A stretch of 38,948 nt of DNA, taken from assembly GCA_001969505.1 (NCBI GenBank), contig LSSK01000098.1:1-38948 (forward strand), given 5' to 3'. This DNA comes from Zancudomyces culisetae (taxonomy: Eukaryota > Kickxellomycota > Harpellomycetes > Harpellales > Legeriomycetaceae). Every line of letters begins with the position of its first letter. Position 1 is the first letter of the stretch. The notes below the pieces were generated by a model, which saw nothing but the letters and a program-made list of their open reading frames with translations, did not search any database and was not told the origin of the DNA. Both the position numbers and the translations under genes were made by a program. Shown here piece after piece: positions 1-11,340 of the stretch.

Positions 1-172
1 TGTGGTTGTGGTTGTGGTTGTGGTTGTGGTTGTTTTGGTTGTGGTTGTGGTTGCTGTGGTTGCTGTTGTGGTTGCTGTGGTTGCTGTGGTTGCTGTGGTT
101 GCTGTGGTTGCTGTGGTTGCTGTGGTTGCTGTGGTTGCTGTGGTTGCTGTGGTTGCTGTTGTGGTTGTGGTG
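1..172. repeat. Gln-Pro coding minisatellite
   Basis: On the plus strand, units of TGTGGTTGC and TGTGGT are repeated in tandem up to the left edge. Read on the minus strand in the frame of the gene they encode QPQ and QP units with single variants such as a Lys codon near position 35. The repeat is a likely site of length polymorphism. Confidence 0.9.
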
Positions 173-801
173 CAGTGGTTGCTTGCACTCCAGTCTGCCC
201 ATTCCCTGCATACGGTGCTGCTGTATTATTCATTCCCGATGAAAGTGGGGGTACTGGTACTTGCGGCTGTATCTGTGTTTGTGTCTGTGTTACGCCTTGC
301 CCAGCATTATTTGCCAAAGTTGCTGTAGTAGTAACAGTCTCTTCAGCTTTTCTACCTACAGGAGCCATCGTCTCCGTTGGTTTGTCATTATCCATACCAT
401 GTTTATTTCCTATGGTTGTAATATATAGATCTTTATCTTTATTTCTCTTTTACTTTGTGTTTTATGTCTGTTTACATTTTAATTTATACCGATTTGGAAT
501 GCAATGTACGGTATTCACCGCCCACTCTCTCAGACTATTCTCTTTCTTTAACTGTCACAGATTTTCTATTAAAGATATTTAAATACTTACCCATGGAATC
601 CGTGTCCAAAGGTCGTTCCATCTGTTGGGATAGAGAACTTTGTGCACTAGCATAGGTGCTGATATATCCCGGCGATTGCGTTCCTGGTTGCGGTCCTGAT
701 TCCGGTCCTTGATCATACCCTCGGCTCTGAATATCATATCCATCATCAAAGGGATTTGTACTCTTTTTTATGTCACCTGGTTTATTTGGTTTCTGCTCCA
801 T
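1..801 (-). CDS. Gln/Pro-rich protein of unknown function (partial, runs off left edge)
   Basis: Two exons are visible: 801-591 and 409-1, separated by an intron (590-410) with a GTAAGT donor and a CCATAG acceptor; the reading frame continues across it in phase 1. Exon 1 encodes about 70 polar residues with an NPF motif (STNPFDD), which is the class of peptide bound by EH domains in endocytic proteins. Exon 2 is rich in Thr and Gln, then becomes a long QPQ/QP repeat from about position 172 to the edge. No folded domain, signal peptide or membrane segment is seen in this part. The C-terminus lies outside the window, so the family cannot be named. The start ATG at 799-801 is the first in frame. 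Coding is supported by the clean splice and by the QP repeat staying in frame; function is unknown. Confidence 0.7.
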
Positions 802-2521
802 AGTTTTTTATCACTCTTTACCCTTTCTTTACGTATTTTTTCCCTTTTCTTTCTTGGTTTATTATTTATTTATACTAGTAGTATTACAACACTCTTTAGA
901 CTAAAATAGTATGTATTCAAACACAAGCCCTTTATTTTCTTTTCCTTTCTTTGATGTATAAAAAATATAAAAGTAAATGCTTTTGAAATACCTTCACTTG
1001 TACTTTGTCTTCTCTAAATATGTTAATATCGGAGTAAGAACTAGAATATCCTTATATCCACTTTTTATTTATGTCTGGTAATCACATACAATATAACACG
1101 CGCCACTTTTCTAGGATAAAAATCGGTTGGTACTTTTGAATTCCTATTTTCGTTTCAAACAATAAACTGTTTTATGTATATTTATGTATGAGTGTGTGTG
1201 TTTACTTGTATGTTTGTCTATTTATATTTTTCTGTGTTTTTTGTACTTTTGTATATGCAAGTATTACCTTTCGAAATTGTTCAAACTCAAAAATACGTAG
1301 ATACCCAAATAGCCTTTATTCAACTAAATATGTATATATTTAAGTATTGCTAATAACTTTTTTTATTGACCACCTTGTTTCTTAAAGATATACGTTTACT
1401 GTTTTGTTCTTTTCTTGGTTTTCTTTATATATTTTTATTTTTTCATACTTCTGGGTAAATAAAACCATTTGACTACACAAACAATACAAACACATGAACA
1501 CGCTTCAATGCATAAAAGATTGTATTTTATTTGAATGGTCAAAACATTCCAAATTAATTAACTTGTGACTCGCAAAAATTATCCGGGTTTTAAAGTATTT
1601 ATCCCTCAACCTCACGTTTTCGACCTTTCTCTAGCTCTCCCTCTCCCTCCCGCCTACCTTTCAGCCCCATCATTCTTCTTGCCCATCACTCTCCTTTCGT
1701 CCCCCTCTTCTTCTCTCTCTCCCTCCCCCTTCCCACAGTAAAAAATAAGCGCAGGGAATTATTCTCATTTAAAAGTCCGATGTTTAGTTAGAACTTGTAA
1801 ACTTTTTATTGGGAAGGAAACAAGCCAGCAATCCTTGGCAAATTTTCTAATTACGATTATTTTTTTTTTCAAAATACCGATTCGTACTACCTTTATTCAT
1901 TCTTCCCACCTCACCACCTTTTTTCTCTCCTATCTCCTTTCTTTTTGTCTCTTTCTCTTTGCACCTCCCCCCCTTATTCATTTCACCTTGCATCTTAATC
2001 CCTCTCTCTATCCCCAAAATTGATAATAAATCGCCAACATTTACATTTGTTCAACTCTATTTTTTTCTTGTCCTTTCATGTTATCTTGTAATTGCAGATG
2101 GTAAAAAATGAACAAGAACCGTGTTCTAGAGTAAATTACAATATGCCAATATAGCTACAAGTGAATGGTCCCATCACATTTGTAACCACAAACCAATTAA
2201 ATCAGCCAACATTAGTACCTTACTTGAATTAAAAATTGCCTATTTTTTCTGAAAGCGAATAGAAAAAAGCCTTTAGGTTTGAAATATCTCATGGCAAATA
2301 ATCTAACGGTTATGTTTATAAAATAAAAAAAAACTATAATAATACAAGCTAAAGTGCTTAAATTATAACACAACATCCTTCAGTTTATCTTCAACCATTT
2401 TTCATAATCCCAGTCACATATTATAGTTAATGGAGGTGAAGACGAAGGGATAGTACAAAATTGAAAAGAAATAAACAAATAAACAAATAAACACCAAAAT
2501 CGAGTTTTATAATGTAAAATG
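802..2521. other. Intergenic region with pyrimidine-rich blocks
   Basis: No supportable gene was found in this 1.7 kb. It lies between the start of the Gln/Pro-rich gene and the stop of the RG-rich gene, both on the minus strand. Two strongly pyrimidine-rich blocks on the plus strand stand out, about 1619-1737 and 1902-2013. A short tandem run of AAACAAAT lies at about 2468-2493. The rest is AT-rich and low in complexity. Confidence 0.6.
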
Positions 2522-4441
2522 TTAATGCCTTAATCTTAATGCAAGAGTGCGATGTTGAAGTAGAGTATCAAGTAGGATGGACTTAACAGTGTTCTGTAAA
2601 TGCCAAAGATTGTCAAAATCGCAGACTAACACGTCTAAATCATCATTCATACACACATGCAATGGAGCAGAGATATTTTTGGATACAGGAACAACTAAAG
2701 TGAAAAGGTGTGAACCTCTGGTGTTGGTGTCAAGAGATTGCACATCATGTGGAGCCAAATAGGTCGATGGAGTTCCTTTGCCTATACTAGGCGCCGAGGT
2801 TCCACTGTGAGGTTTGATGGACGGCCCTGGAACTTCCAACACATTGACATAGTTATCGTCTTCCTCGCCATACCCATCGATGTATGCAACATCAGAATGG
2901 AGGCGGTGTGACACAGTGTTGTTTTTGGGCGCACCAGGTACAGACATTGCTGAGGTTTTGCCCTTCCCACTAGCGCTTCCTACAGCAGAGTAGTGTTTTT
3001 TCTGTTCAATACCAACGTACGACTGATAGGAACCAGTGGGTGGAGACAAGTTTTGCAAGCCCGGAGAATATGCGTCAAAGGCTCGGCTAGAGCTTGTGCT
3101 TTTGCTGTCGTCTGGTGAATCAATGATATGGTATCCTTCGTTTATCAATGAATCTGTGTCCACACCTGGTGTATTCTCGTCTCCTGCCCTCACCTCTCTT
3201 TCGTATTGGTATGGCTTTTTGCTGGCAATTGGTGCGTCTACTCCATTTTTCCCGTCAAAAGCCTTACTTACTCGTTTCTCGAGTCCACCAGCCCTACAAA
3301 AACTGTTCCACTCTTCTTCCCATGCAGCAATATCTGCTTCGTTCGGTAAGGCAGTGTCCTGAGTATGGACTGCCGTGCTTTCATCTGGGAGTAAAAATTC
3401 TTGGTCGGGGCTATCAATTACTGCATCCTCTTCAACTTTTTTCTTTATTTTACCCTTCTCACTTTGAGCAGAATTCCCCGCTGCACGTTGAAGTGCACCA
3501 GAATCTTGGTCTGTCAGTCCATCTAGACTTTCAAAGTAATGTGCATCACCTTTCTGATTGATAGTGTCTTCAGTGCGGTTTTGGTTTTCACGCAGGTTTT
3601 TGCGGACATTCCTTGCATCTGCTCTTTTTTCTGGTACCGCTCTATTGACTTTCCCGTGTATAGAATCCGTATCTATAGACTCCTTCATATCTATCCTGTA
3701 CTTTGGTGTCTTGAAGTTGTTTTCATTAGATTCGTCTTTATTTTGAGAATACCCTCTAAACAAATCATGTCCCCATTTTTCCACTCGATCACACTCCAAA
3801 ATTCCGTCCGATCTGTAACTTTCTGATCTTCGTTTGCTATAGCCTGCATATCTCCCGGTTTCTTCTCCACGTCTGGCATTGTATCTCTGTCTGGTTCCTC
3901 CAGATACCCGATCCTCGCCGATTCCTGTCCTAACACCTTTGTTATCATCAACTCTATACCCATATCCAGGCTTATCCGAATATTCTTTTTTCCCATATCG
4001 TCTACTGTGCTGCCAACTTTTATCCGCTCTCTCTGTTGCATTTTTTCTTGTATACCCTCCTCGCCCCTGCCTTCCTCTTCCAGAATACTCTGTGTATTCT
4101 GAACCTCTTCTCCCATAAAGCTTGCCTCCAGGATTACTACTTCCTTTTATACGGATACCACCCCTACTATCCTCCCTGTTATACTGGTCAAAACTACCTT
4201 CTTCTTCGAAATCTCCTGCCTCATATGACACATCGTTTTTCTCCATATGTTGCCTCTCCAGCCCCATCTCCAATCCAGCCCTATCGCTAGTGTAGTGCGA
4301 TTCTCCCTCATTTCTATCGCCCTCTGCTCCTGTAGAGGTAGCTGCTACAATACTAGCATTGTCCTCTATTTCATAGTCGTCATCTGCCCAGTCATATTTT
4401 TTGCTAAATAAATCCAAACTATATTTTCCTACTGATTCCAT
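2522..4441 (-). CDS. Disordered RG/Tyr-rich protein, single exon, unknown function
   Basis: The frame encodes 639 residues without an intron. Residues 1-90 are acidic. About residues 90-230 are rich in Arg, Gly, Tyr and Ser with RG/RGG-like patches (GRGRQGRGG), a composition typical of RNA-binding or condensate-forming proteins. The middle is polar and apparently disordered, with an acidic Trp-containing stretch (AAWEEEWNSF) near 365-375. The last 65 residues differ: they are hydrophobic and regular (HLFTLVVPVS, then DDLDVLVCDFDNLWHLQ), as if forming a small alpha/beta fold. The spacing of a beta strand pair followed by D-x-x-x-L-V-x-x-F-x-x-x-x-x-L resembles ubiquitin-like C-terminal modules, but this is inference only. 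I do not recognise the family. The start is the first ATG after an AT-rich promoter region and gives an acidic N-terminus. Confidence 0.75.
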   Translation of the reverse strand: MESVGKYSLDLFSKKYDWADDDYEIEDNASIVAATSTGAEGDRNEGESHYTSDRAGLEMGLERQHMEKNDVSYEAGDFEEEGSFDQYNREDSRGGIRIKGSSNPGGKLYGRRGSEYTEYSGRGRQGRGGYTRKNATERADKSWQHSRRYGKKEYSDKPGYGYRVDDNKGVRTGIGEDRVSGGTRQRYNARRGEETGRYAGYSKRRSESYRSDGILECDRVEKWGHDLFRGYSQNKDESNENNFKTPKYRIDMKESIDTDSIHGKVNRAVPEKRADARNVRKNLRENQNRTEDTINQKGDAHYFESLDGLTDQDSGALQRAAGNSAQSEKGKIKKKVEEDAVIDSPDQEFLLPDESTAVHTQDTALPNEADIAAWEEEWNSFCRAGGLEKRVSKAFDGKNGVDAPIASKKPYQYEREVRAGDENTPGVDTDSLINEGYHIIDSPDDSKSTSSSRAFDAYSPGLQNLSPPTGSYQSYVGIEQKKHYSAVGSASGKGKTSAMSVPGAPKNNTVSHRLHSDVAYIDGYGEEDDNYVNVLEVPGPSIKPHSGTSAPSIGKGTPSTYLAPHDVQSLDTNTRGSHLFTLVVPVSKNISAPLHVCMNDDLDVLVCDFDNLWHLQNTVKSILLDTLLQHRTLALRLRH

Positions 4442-6782
4442 TCTGGTCCTAATTTTATTTTCTTAGGCTTGGATTCCTTTTTTTTTCTCACGTTGCTCTT
4501 GGTTTGGTATGAGGTAAAACCTTTTCTTGTTTAAATAGGGAGCAATTCAATCTCGATATACTTTGAGGCAGAGTAGGTCAGGAAATGCTGAATAAGTATA
4601 TATGTACTATGTTAAATACTCGTGTTGCTGGTTAAAGGTAGGTTTATTGATACAGGTTTATTTCCTCTTTTATCTCCCTAAGCCTTTATTCTTTTCGAAT
4701 TCACTGTGCACTTAGATATATATTTGCTGATATTGTTTATATTTTTTGCTTCAGAAACGCATCTGCAAATGAAGCAAAATAAAATAAAATTTTTTTTTTG
4801 CGTACCAATGATAAATGCCGTTCATCCCAACAATCACGAAAACGTCTCCCCTTCACCATTCAAAGTAATGGTGTTTGTTGAAAATCATCTTGATGTTGCT
4901 CAATCCCCCCCCCCCCTACATATCCCTGTTAAACTCCCCTCAAGGCCGCCTAAAATTTGTAAGCAACCCAAATCAACGTCAAAAATTACATAACCAAAAT
5001 ACCGCGGAAATAAAACAGATCGGTAATTTTTTTAGCTAGATAGCTTAAATTTGAGCAAATAAAAAGGCTCACTAGTTAGTACTCTATGGATTCAATAGTA
5101 TAAGTTTCTCGTACGATGTAGAATATATTGCACAGGCCATTGTCTTTTCTAGCGCTCTCTGTCTGTCTCTTCGCTTTGGTAATATATTTATACACCCCTC
5201 ATTATCTTGACTAGTGTGTTATTTACTTTCAATTTGGTTGTTTAACATCCTTGTTTTAACAGCATAAACCTTAATTTAATAAACAAAAAAATCATTTCGG
5301 ATGATTACTCCTGCATTTCAACCCACCCAACTTGATGTATAAACTCCTTCAAGGGATGTGTATAAAAAGGGGATTTTACTTTTCTGATTTATTACCCTCT
5401 GTTTAGGAATGAATCTCAGGACTTCCTATTATGGAAAGCCAAGAGCTTTGATTCTGACTTTTTCAATCTCTATTTTCTAACACCGATTTGCGATACCAGA
5501 AATAACATACACCCACAGGGGGGTTTCCCACTTTATTTTAAGCTTATTATGGCGAAATACTCTCAATTTTACTGCCAAGTTCTACGAGGGTTACTCCACG
5601 GCCTTTTAGGTTGGTGGATTTACCCCAAAGCTCATCTCATATACATGAGATATTTACACATTGAAAAGAACAATATGGATTATTGCCAATTTTTTTATAA
5701 AAAAACAAAATCAATGCTAATAGAAAGCAAAACTATATTTGAACCCCATTCACCTCTCACCCCTCACCTCCTTCTTGCGCCTTCCTTATCTAACTTGTAT
5801 CCTATATCCTATCAAATAGCTTTTTTTTTCGGAACATCTAATTCTGTATTTTATAGACAAACCCATATTCTTTTTCTTTTGACAAGCTTTGACGGAAACG
5901 GTAAATACTAACAGTTCAAAAAAAAAAAGACTTTTGTGCTTGAAAATAGACACTATACCTATTTCTTTTAAAGTGATAGCAAAAATAACAACATTCCTAT
6001 TGTCCTGTTCATCCTAAAACGCCTATTCGTTCTATTTTAAAGGAATATTAAATAGATTTCATTTGTGTGTAGAGGCAGGCGACGGCTTTTGTGTTTTGAT
6101 TGTTGGAAAAGTAATAATTTTTGAAACACTTGTTTAACAAGGAGGTAGTTACAACAGTTCATAATAACTATATATAATAAAAAGTTGGAACAAAATTGAA
6201 TTGGGTTGAATTGAGTTGAATAGAATGAAATTGACAAACTGCAGTTGAAAAAAACGTTTGTATCCTAACTACAACCTACCACTAACCTCAGTTTGATAAA
6301 AAAAAAATTGAGTTGGGTTGTTATTATTCCTCACTACAATGAGAAATTAAACCCAAATAAATACAAGCCTGGTTGTTTAAACCACAATAATACTGAAAAC
6401 TTGGAAAAAACTAAAAGGCATCTACAAAGTAGACGGTTTGGCTATTTGTAAAAAGTGAGATCGTTTCCATATTTGTACGCATTGTTGTGCATTAAAAAAA
6501 AGGAAAAGGCAAAAAACTTTTCAACAGTTCAACATCTTTACTTGTCATTCTCGATAAGATACAAATTATAAAATCATTACATAGTACTATATTTTATTAT
6601 CTTATTTTATTTTATTCTATTTGTAATTGGTATATTTACCCGGCAGATACAAATAACACTAATTTCAATAGTAAAATATCTACAACTAAAGCATCTTTAT
6701 CTCGTTGAAGCGAGTATCACTACTACCGTTTTATAAAAGCAAATAAAAGAATATTGAACATATATAGATAAAATTACAAAAA
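4442..6782. other. Divergent intergenic region
   Basis: This 2.3 kb separates the starts of the RG-rich gene (minus) and the Ecm33-like gene (plus). It holds A/T tracts, a C9-10 run near 4908 and a good TATA-like box at 5361-5369 (TATAAAAAGG). Downstream of that box are only a 23-codon ORF at 5408 and a 120-codon ORF at 5549-5911, with no recognisable protein. I see no RNA gene. Confidence 0.5.
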
Positions 6783-8144
6783 ATGGTTTGTTTTGGCAAA
6801 AATCTTGCTATTTTAGCCCTGTTTCTGAGAGCGACATTCGCAGGTAAGTATATATTTGAGAGTAGAAAGTCGAGTTGATCTTTGTTTTAGTTTTGCATTT
6901 TGTATTCATACAGATATCCGTATCCCTATAGCGTCATTTCAGATATAAACATTGAACACTTTGAAAAATACTTCCAACAGGATAAAACTAATATAATCAT
7001 ATGTCATGAATTAGAGGATAACGACTCATCCAACATATGTAACAGTCCATTTGGAGTATCTAACGCTCAGGATGCATACAGAGTATCTAGTTGTGTATAC
7101 TTTAACTCCACATTACGAATATCAGATACATCCATCTCTGAACTTGATTTTACTGGCTTGCGAGGTGTTACAGGCGATATATACATCCAGAGAAATGAAA
7201 ACCTTTCCGCCATAAAGTTTGACTCGTTGGAATATGCTGGTGGAAAGATAGAGTTTATAAACAACACAGTTCTGGTTGCTGCTTCGATGCATAGGTTGCA
7301 GCAGTGTAACAGACTTGGCATAACAAATAACCCAAATTTAAGCACCTTGGATATACAAAATCTTAAAGGAGTTGGAAGTTTATCAGTAATTCAAACAGCT
7401 CTTCCAGAATTTTCAAAGCTCCCTATATCATATATAAACGATATTGAAATATCAAGTAACCCATATCTAAAATCAGTACAATTTCCCAATCTCAATACAA
7501 CACTTGGTGACTTGGTAGTTGCAAACAATAGTCCTGACTCCATTTGTAAACTCCCGAAGCTCGTTACTGTGAAAGGAAGTGCAACTTTTCGTGATTTGGG
7601 AGATTTGACCCTTGATTCGCTTTCAGAGGTTTTTGGAACACTCAATCTTCTAAATAACTTTTTTTCACAGTTCAGCTTGACAAATCTATCCACAGCAAAA
7701 AAGGACATCACAATTATGGGAAATACAAATCTACAGGATTTTAGAATTGATAATCTTCAAAACATAAACGGTGGATTGAAAATAGCAAACAACACCGAGC
7801 TCAGTATCATAAATGAGAATATGTTTGCTTCTCTTGCATATGTCAAGGGAGCTTTGGTTATAGCAGGCCCAATAACAAAGATCTCATTTCCCTTGCTGCA
7901 ACGCGTTGATGGAGCAATACAAATAGATTCTACAGAAAATCTCGACTGTAGCGAGGTAAAAGCCACTTTGGGCAAGGCATCGAAGGCAAAGTGGACCTGC
8001 AAAAATAATGTTAGTGTTGAGAAAAAGGGTAGTTCAAATTCAGGTAGTAGCAAAGCCAACGAAGAAACATCGAGCCAAACCAAATTGTTTGTGAACCTTG
8101 GGTCACTGTTTTCGGTATTTTTCTTGGCACTTTCATTCCTTTGA
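6783..8144 (+). CDS. ECM33: GPI-anchored cell-wall protein, Ecm33/Sps2 family
   Basis: Two exons, 6783-6843 and 6943-8144 (intron 6844-6942, GTAAGT...TTTCAG, phase 1), give 420 residues. Exon 1 encodes exactly a secretion signal: MVCFGKNLAI followed by a hydrophobic core ending in ATFA. The body is made of leucine-rich, receptor L-domain-like repeats with the family pattern L-x-I-x-x-N-x-x-L (for example IYIQRNENLSAI, LGITNNPNLSTL, ITIMGNTNLQDF) and cysteine pairs at both ends. A Ser/Asn-rich linker (SSNSGSSK) precedes a C-terminal hydrophobic tail, as required for a GPI anchor. Ecm33-family proteins act at the plasma membrane and wall and are needed for wall integrity. The splice was chosen because it is the only acceptor that puts the signal peptide in frame with the repeats; three earlier AGs fail. 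The symbol is a family label, not proof of orthology. Confidence 0.88.
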
Positions 8145-10397
8145 TACTTTTTGTCAATTGAATTCATATGCGTGTTTTTTTTAGTAGGGTTAATATATCT
8201 GTAAAAAACTTTCTAATGATGTATTTATTTTTATATATTTTTTTTGCGAAAATAAAATCCTTAGCAATGCAAATGCTTAAAAACTTGATAAAGCTTCACT
8301 GAGCTTGTTAATCTCTTTAAAAAAAAGGAAAACGATGAAGAATGCACAGTGTGAGATCCTTTAGTTAGATTCTTTATAAAATCCAGAATATGAGTTAACA
8401 CTTGGGTTGTAGACGAGTTAAAAATACAGGTTGAATAAAATTGTTTCTGTACTTACAACAGTTGATTGCAAAATAATTTGTAAAGTAGTGTTTATTTATT
8501 TCTTAATTGGTTACATTATCCAAGTATGTACTTCAGAGTTTACTAAAACTAAATGTATAAACACTTTAGAAACGACCGTAGCGCTGTGTTACACAAATCA
8601 ACTATTGATACATGTATACTTGACATAATGAGAGTTGTCAATCATTTATTAATAGATAGGATTAATACAAATTGCCCATCAAAATGATTGATAAAAGCTG
8701 CACTGCTGCACTTTCAATGATGGAGTACCACATGATTGATTTTTCAATAGTCCCATGATGTAAAATCGTAAATTACATTCTTTATCCTCGTCGAATTTAG
8801 CATATCTACTCCAAAAAACAAATCACTGGTGTCCCTTGTCATGCTGTATCACCTAACTGACTTGGAAATAAAAGATGCTAGTATTTTTAACTTTATTCTC
8901 GGATCTGCTTCATATGCCAAAGCCATTTTCCTGCTTTTTATTTTTTCCAGATAGCCAATGAGGAGGGTACATGCAAATGCTTTAAGTATGAAGTGATATA
9001 ACAGGGGGAGCTTGACTGGCAAGACAGAACATGCTCTCTCTGGAGTAACATTGATTTTAATTTAAAATGCAGGTATATGCTAGCAGCCCGCTGTCTTTTT
9101 TTAAATCTGTTTTTTTGATTACGTTGTATAACCACATTTCCAATTCTGATAAAAGCTAAATTCAATAAACAACTGCGGTAAAGTAAAACTAATGCAGGTA
9201 TGTAGGGGTCTGTACGAGCAATGTTGATTTGATTTGATTTGTTTTGTTTTGTTTTTTATTGCTTTTAGTAAAAAAAGAGATGGCTAAAAGACAAACATGA
9301 GCTTTTCATTCCTTTTTAAGCTTAGCACCTGGGCTGATTTGTTAGCAAAAACGTTCCTTCAAAAGATATATTCCTTACGTCTCACTTCCCCACCACCTAT
9401 CCAATGTTCCGAAGCCCTTGTTTGTCCCTTTAATTAAATTTGTGATACGTAAATGAAACGTCATCAAAACGATTGACATCTTAACTAAGCTGGAAAGATA
9501 AAATAGCTGCAATTTGGATGTCCTTAAAATAAAGAAAAAAGGGAAAAGGTATTAATTCCATCAAAATGAGATAATTTTTCCTTGAAAGGATCACAAGTGC
9601 TAATAATTATGTTTTGATAATTGGCCCACAAATATTCGTAGTTTTCGGTTTTTTCAAATTGTATTTAATGTCATTGCATTAAAAAAATTTTTTAAACTAG
9701 ATTTGCTGGTTTAATATTAACAATTTGCTCGAGCTTGTTATTGAGCACCAAAAACAAGAAACCTCCTCACTCCCAACTAGGGTAAAGTAGAATAATAAAT
9801 CCCAAAATGTGTATAATATCTGGTCTAGTGTTGTGAATAGCATAGTATCACAAGACAAAGATAATAAACTTTTAGCAGGAGTCCCAACCAACAAATGGTG
9901 CTTGCAAAAAAAATAAATTACATCTCGGTCAATTTGCTAAAAACCGAGTTAAGGTTTAGATTATTCCATAAAATAACGTTTCCAAATCCAATAATTTCAG
10001 AATTAACGAAATGAGTCTTGAAATATACGATTTGGAAATGCTAGGGGATAATCAATAAAAAATCACAACAAATGTCATATTGTAAACAAAAGCAAAATAT
10101 TAAAATAATAGATTTGAACAAAAAAAAACCATCAAGTCACTGCGAATAAAAAAGTTTGAGATTTTGAAAATGGCTTTGTACCACAATGCTTATATAAGAG
10201 TGACTGGGAAACCTAAAGTTGTTTTTTTTAGCCTAGTAAACACCAAGTCGGTTGTTAAAAGCTAACTATATCGTGTACAATAAGTTAAACAAGATACATA
10301 ACATTTCCCTGAATTTTTGACTATTCCCCCACCATTCTATAGTGTTTTGTCTCAACAACAAGCCTCCTTTTTAACACAAAGATAAGATAGATCAAGC
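8145..10397. other. Intergenic region upstream of the Spg1-like gene
   Basis: About 2.25 kb of AT-rich DNA without a supportable gene. A short GATTT/GTTTT run lies at 9225-9257. Small ORFs here have random composition. A 31-codon ORF at 10170-10265 spans the TATA-like box at 10191 and is noted only as a possible upstream ORF. Confidence 0.5.
10191..10198 (+). promoter_or_regulatory. TATA-like box upstream of the Spg1-like gene
   Basis: TATATAAG lies about 200 bp before the start codon at 10398, a normal distance for a fungal TATA element. No experimental support is available from sequence. Confidence 0.4.
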
Positions 10398-11251
10398 ATG
10401 TACGATGAAAGAGTAGGTGAAGATTCTGCTAATAACAGCGCGAATGGATTCACCAGCAGTCAAGGCTATGATGAACAGCAATACCAAGATCAATTCCAAG
10501 ATAGCTTGACGATTAAAGTTGGAATGTTGGGCGATGCACAAATCGGAAAGACCACGTTAATGGTCAAATATGTTGAAGGAAAATACGAACCAGATTATAT
10601 CCAGACACTGGGGGTAAATTTTATGGAAAAAACCATTTTGCTACGGAGTACCAGAGTTACATTTAGTATCTGGGATTTAGGAGGTAAGCCTTCAAAATGA
10701 ATTTTGTTTTTTAAAAAAATTAAAAAAGCGAAAGCAGAACCTAAGGATATCTGGTATGCTGCGCTGAATCGCAATCCAGAATGCTTGTGTTTAAAGAGCA
10801 AATCACATCATAACTGCAGAAATAATAGTGGTAACGAAAATAATAAATAGGGGAGCAGGAGTTTGTAAATATGCTACCGATTGTTTGTAATGAAGCAACA
10901 GCAATATTATTCATGTTTGATTTGACAAGACGAAGCTCGTTGAACAGCGTGCGCACATGGTATAAACAAGCGCGTGGGTTCAATAGCACCGCTGTAACAT
11001 TATTGGTGGGGACAAAATACGACTTGTTTGCGGATCCAAACTACACCAGCCCAGAGGAGCAAGAAATCATGACAAAGTATTCGATAGCGATGGCTAGGGC
11101 AATGCGGTCTCCGCTGATATTCTGTTCTAGCAAACACAGTATAAATGTACATAAAGTTTTTAAAATAGTTTTGGGCAAGGCCTTTGATCTAACTCTAAAT
11201 TTCGGAGAAATCAGAGATATCGGTGCCCCAATATTGATTTTTAGGGACTAA
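10398..11251 (+). CDS. SPG1: Ras-superfamily GTPase Spg1/Tem1 (septation/mitotic exit network)
   Basis: Exons 10398-10683 and 10851-11251 (intron 10684-10850, GTAAGC...AAATAG, phase 1) give 228 residues. A 37-residue polar N-terminus precedes the G domain. G1 is GDAQIGKT (45-52), the effector region contains YIQTLGVNF, G3 is WDLGG (92-96), G4 is the GTKYD form (149-153) typical of Spg1/Tem1 rather than NKxD, and G5 is in FCSSK. The stretch MLPIVCNEATAILFMFDLTR is strongly characteristic. In this family the GTPase sits at the spindle pole body and triggers cytokinesis through Cdc7/Sid kinases. Oddity: the residue after DLGG is Glu with Gln next (DLGGEQEF), where the family has Gln. No lipidation motif is seen at the C-terminus (ILIFRD), as expected for the family. 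It converges on the cohesin gene with an 89-bp gap. Confidence 0.93.
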
Positions 11252-11340
11252 TTTGAGTTGTAGTTTTTTATGATATCCTTTATTAAATTTTAATATATCA
11301 GTAATAATAGTACGTTGTGATAGTAATAAAAAGTAGAAAT

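Noticed and set aside
2-328. Plus-strand Val-rich and Leu/Trp-rich ORFs at the left edge
   Set aside because: They are the antisense reading of the Gln/Pro repeat. The minus-strand frame is supported by a spliced upstream exon.
5741-5780. tRNA B-box-like sequence (minus strand GGGTTCAAAT)
   Set aside because: The flanking bases do not form a T-arm stem and no acceptor stem or anticodon arm could be found.
5549-5911. 120-residue ORF as a protein gene
   Set aside because: No recognisable domain, composition typical of AT-rich noncoding DNA, and low-complexity tracts inside; kept only as part of the TATA-box observation.
8938-9165. 75-residue minus-strand ORF
   Set aside because: Random composition, no conserved motif, no promoter signal.
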